A stretch of DNA of 15,303 nucleotides, taken from Sulfurospirillum sp. GTDB taxonomy: Bacteria > Campylobacterota > Campylobacteria > Campylobacterales > QNZT01. Shown here piece by piece: positions 13,499 through 15,303 of the stretch. The stretch lies in contig QNZU01000090.1 of NCBI GenBank assembly GCA_003978405.1, forward strand, positions 1-15,303, written 5' to 3'. Each line of letters begins with the position of its first letter. Within the stretch, counting starts at the first letter, position 1. The notes under the pieces are model-generated. The model was not told the DNA's origin. It did no database searches and worked only from the letters and a program-made list of their open reading frames with translations. The translations under genes and the position numbers were made by a program.

Positions 13499-15303
13499 AT
13501 GCAATTAAATAACTATGGAGAATTTCCAGCAAAACTCCCTATAATCGTTGAAGATGAGATATTTTTATATCCATTTATGATCTCTCCTCTTTTTTTAAGC
13601 AAACAAAGTGATCTTGATGCTGTTAACTATGCATTAAAATCAGACTCACTCGTTCTTATCGTTCCTTCAAAAAAAGGTCATGAGGGCAAAAGAGACTTTG
13701 AGAGTATCTATGAAAATGGTGTTATTGGTACCATTATGAGAAAAGTTGATCTAGGAGACAATAGAGTAAAAATCCTATTTCAAGGTCTTGCCAAAGGTCG
13801 TATTACAGAGCAACTTCAAGAGAATCCTCTTATGGCAATGGTTGATATACTAGAAGTTAAGCCGTATGATGACTTAAAGGCTCAAGCAACACTTGAGATA
13901 CTAAAAGAGAAAGTAAAAACTTTAGCTTCAATGAGTGAACTGTTTCATCCGGATCTTTTAAAAACTATAGAGGAGAATGACAATCCTGTCCGTATCGCAG
14001 ACCTAGTATCTAGCACATTAAAGCTAAAAAAGGATGATGCTTACAGACTATTTTCTCAAACAGATCTTGAAAAAAGACTTTTTTCACTTATAGAACACAT
14101 AAGCGAAGAGATAAAAGCCAGTAATCTCCAAAGAGAGATCAAATCCAAAGTCCACTCCAAAATTGAGCAGGTAAACAAAGAGTACTTTTTAAAAGAGCAG
14201 CTAAAACAGATACAACAAGAGCTAGGAGCCGATACACAAAGAGAAGAGGAGATAGAGGAGTATAAACAAAAACTAAAAAGAATAAAAAAATATCTCAAAG
14301 AGGATGCTTACAAAGAGATCAAAAAACAGATTGATAGATTTTCCAGAATGCATCCAGACTCTGCCGATGCAAATATGATCCAGAGTTATCTTGACTGGGT
14401 GTTGGAGATACCATTTGGAAAATACTCAAAAAGAAAACTTGATATCAATGAGGTAAAAAAACAACTTGAAAGCGATCACTACTCTTTGGAAAAACCAAAG
14501 GAGCGGATAGAAGAGTATTTTGCTGTCAAAGAGTTGATGGAGCTAAGAGGTATAAAAGAGAGTGATAATCAAACAGCAATAGTCTGTTTTGCAGGACCTC
14601 CCGGAGTTGGTAAAACTTCTCTGGCAAACTCCATCGCAAAAGCTTTAAAAAGAAAGCTAATTCGTATAGCATTGGGTGGTTTGGAGGATGTGAATGAGCT
14701 AAGAGGACATAGAAGAACATATATAGGTGCGATGCCCGGACGAATTGTCCAAGCCCTGATAGAGGCAAAAGAGATGGATCCTGTTATCGTCCTAGATGAG
14801 ATAGACAAAGTGGCAAGAAATCACAGAGGTGATCCTACTGCTGTATTGCTAGAGATACTTGATCCTGAACAAAACAGTGAATTTAGAGACTATTATCTCA
14901 ATTTTAACATCGATCTAAGCAGAGTCATCTTTATAGCAACTGCAAATGATGTCAGATATATTCCAGCACCTCTTCGAGATAGAATGGAATTTGTCTTTTT
15001 AAGCTCATATACCCCACAGGAGAAGTTTGAGATAGCAAAAAAATATCTAATTCCTCAAGAGATAAAAAAACATGGTCTTAAAAACAGTGAGGTAAACATC
15101 ACAGACAGTGCATTAAAGCTCATTATCTCAAACTACACTAGAGAAGCGGTAGTTAGAAATCTAAGAAGAAAAATAGCCTCAATACTAAGAAAAATAGCAA
15201 AGCAGATACTGCTTGACTCCTCTATCAAGAAAGTGAGTATCACATCAAAAAACATATCAGATTTTTTAGACAAAGAGGTCTTTAGGATAGACAAAAGAGA
15301 GAA
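13499..15303 (+). CDS. lon: ATP-dependent Lon protease, 5' part
   Basis: This is the first 601 residues of LonA, the cytoplasmic ATP-dependent protease that degrades damaged and some regulatory proteins. The frame is open to the right edge. GAGAGG (13485-13490) precedes the ATG at 13499. Residues about 8-195 form the substrate-binding N-terminal domain (PLIIVEDEIFLYPFMISPLFL type, here starting LPIIVEDE), and about 205-275 a Glu/Lys-rich coiled coil. The AAA+ domain has Walker A GPPGVGKT (366-373), Walker B VIVLDEID (429-436), sensor-1 ATAND (480-484) and a sensor-2 stretch TREAVVRNLRRKI. The Ser-Lys protease domain lies beyond the window. It probably shares the bamD promoter; no heat-shock promoter or HrcA operator was seen in the 34-base gap. 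Confidence 0.95.
   Translation, partial: MQLNNYGEFPAKLPIIVEDEIFLYPFMISPLFLSKQSDLDAVNYALKSDSLVLIVPSKKGHEGKRDFESIYENGVIGTIMRKVDLGDNRVKILFQGLAKGRITEQLQENPLMAMVDILEVKPYDDLKAQATLEILKEKVKTLASMSELFHPDLLKTIEENDNPVRIADLVSSTLKLKKDDAYRLFSQTDLEKRLFSLIEHISEEIKASNLQREIKSKVHSKIEQVNKEYFLKEQLKQIQQELGADTQREEEIEEYKQKLKRIKKYLKEDAYKEIKKQIDRFSRMHPDSADANMIQSYLDWVLEIPFGKYSKRKLDINEVKKQLESDHYSLEKPKERIEEYFAVKELMELRGIKESDNQTAIVCFAGPPGVGKTSLANSIAKALKRKLIRIALGGLEDVNELRGHRRTYIGAMPGRIVQALIEAKEMDPVIVLDEIDKVARNHRGDPTAVLLEILDPEQNSEFRDYYLNFNIDLSRVIFIATANDVRYIPAPLRDRMEFVFLSSYTPQEKFEIAKKYLIPQEIKKHGLKNSEVNITDSALKLIISNYTREAVVRNLRRKIASILRKIAKQILLDSSIKKVSITSKNISDFLDKEVFRIDKRE

Larger units (their letters stand above)
639..13733. repeat. 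Dispersed palindrome GGTACC / TGGTACCA, 12 copies
   Basis: GGTACC begins at 640, 2569, 2628, 4889, 5548, 6130, 6400, 9901, 10626, 12097, 12956 and 13727. Nine copies (all but 9901, 10626 and 12097) are the full octamer TGGTACCA. All lie in genes: msbA, pyrD (2), dapA (2), the fabL-like gene (2), kch, argJ, proC, bamD and lon. Composition alone would predict about one or two hexamers and well under one octamer. The span given covers the outermost copies, not a continuous element. Confidence 0.8.

Noticed and set aside
1147..14915. ATCGAT looked frequent (about ten copies).
   Set aside because: About five are expected for this AT-rich composition, so the excess is small compared with that of GGTACC.
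1..15303. Search for CRISPR arrays, tRNA genes, insertion sequences, phage genes or a defence system.
   Set aside because: No regularly spaced repeats, cloverleaf patterns, transposase motifs or defence domains were seen; the window reads as core chromosome.

Overview
The window looks like chromosomal core sequence from a member of the Campylobacterota (formerly Epsilonproteobacteria). The reasons are an AT-rich composition (roughly one third G+C by eye), tightly packed genes, and gene neighbourhoods I recall from Campylobacter and Helicobacter: msbA-pyrD-M16 peptidase-dapA, rpmB next to a potassium channel gene, and lon-bamD with proC-fliW. FliW implies a flagellated cell and ArgJ an arginine prototroph. 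The genus cannot be fixed from this stretch. No mobile element, prophage, CRISPR array, tRNA or rRNA is visible.

Layout. Bases 1-951 hold the 3' end of msbA (lipid A flippase). Two unrecognised single-pass membrane proteins follow (1024-2315), overlapping each other. A clear promoter at 2371 starts a long run of touching or overlapping genes: pyrD, a periplasmic M16 zinc peptidase, dapA, a FabL-like enoyl-ACP reductase, pgsA, rseP and yggS. Then come rpmB, a two-TM potassium channel with an RCK domain, argJ and a small YdcH-like gene. On the minus strand, proC (11584-12339) lies downstream of fliW (12348-12719). The plus strand resumes with the bamD-like lipoprotein gene (12853) and lon, which runs off the right edge before its protease domain.

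How the genes work together. The left half is largely an envelope-building cluster: lipid A export, diaminopimelate for peptidoglycan, fatty-acid elongation, phosphatidylglycerol, site-2 proteolysis and a periplasmic protease, with pyrimidine synthesis at its head. The right half mixes translation (L28), potassium homeostasis, arginine and proline synthesis, flagellin control, outer-membrane protein assembly and protein quality control.

Most notable observations. (1) The palindrome GGTACC occurs 12 times, nine of them as the octamer TGGTACCA. That is far above composition, spans three codon phases, and resembles a highly iterated palindrome. (2) The potassium channel gene has a textbook Shine-Dalgarno followed by an in-frame internal ATG at the start of its RCK domain, almost exactly where MthK has its internal start. 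The gene may therefore encode both a channel and a soluble gating subunit. (3) A pair of uncharacterised membrane proteins lies between msbA and pyrD.
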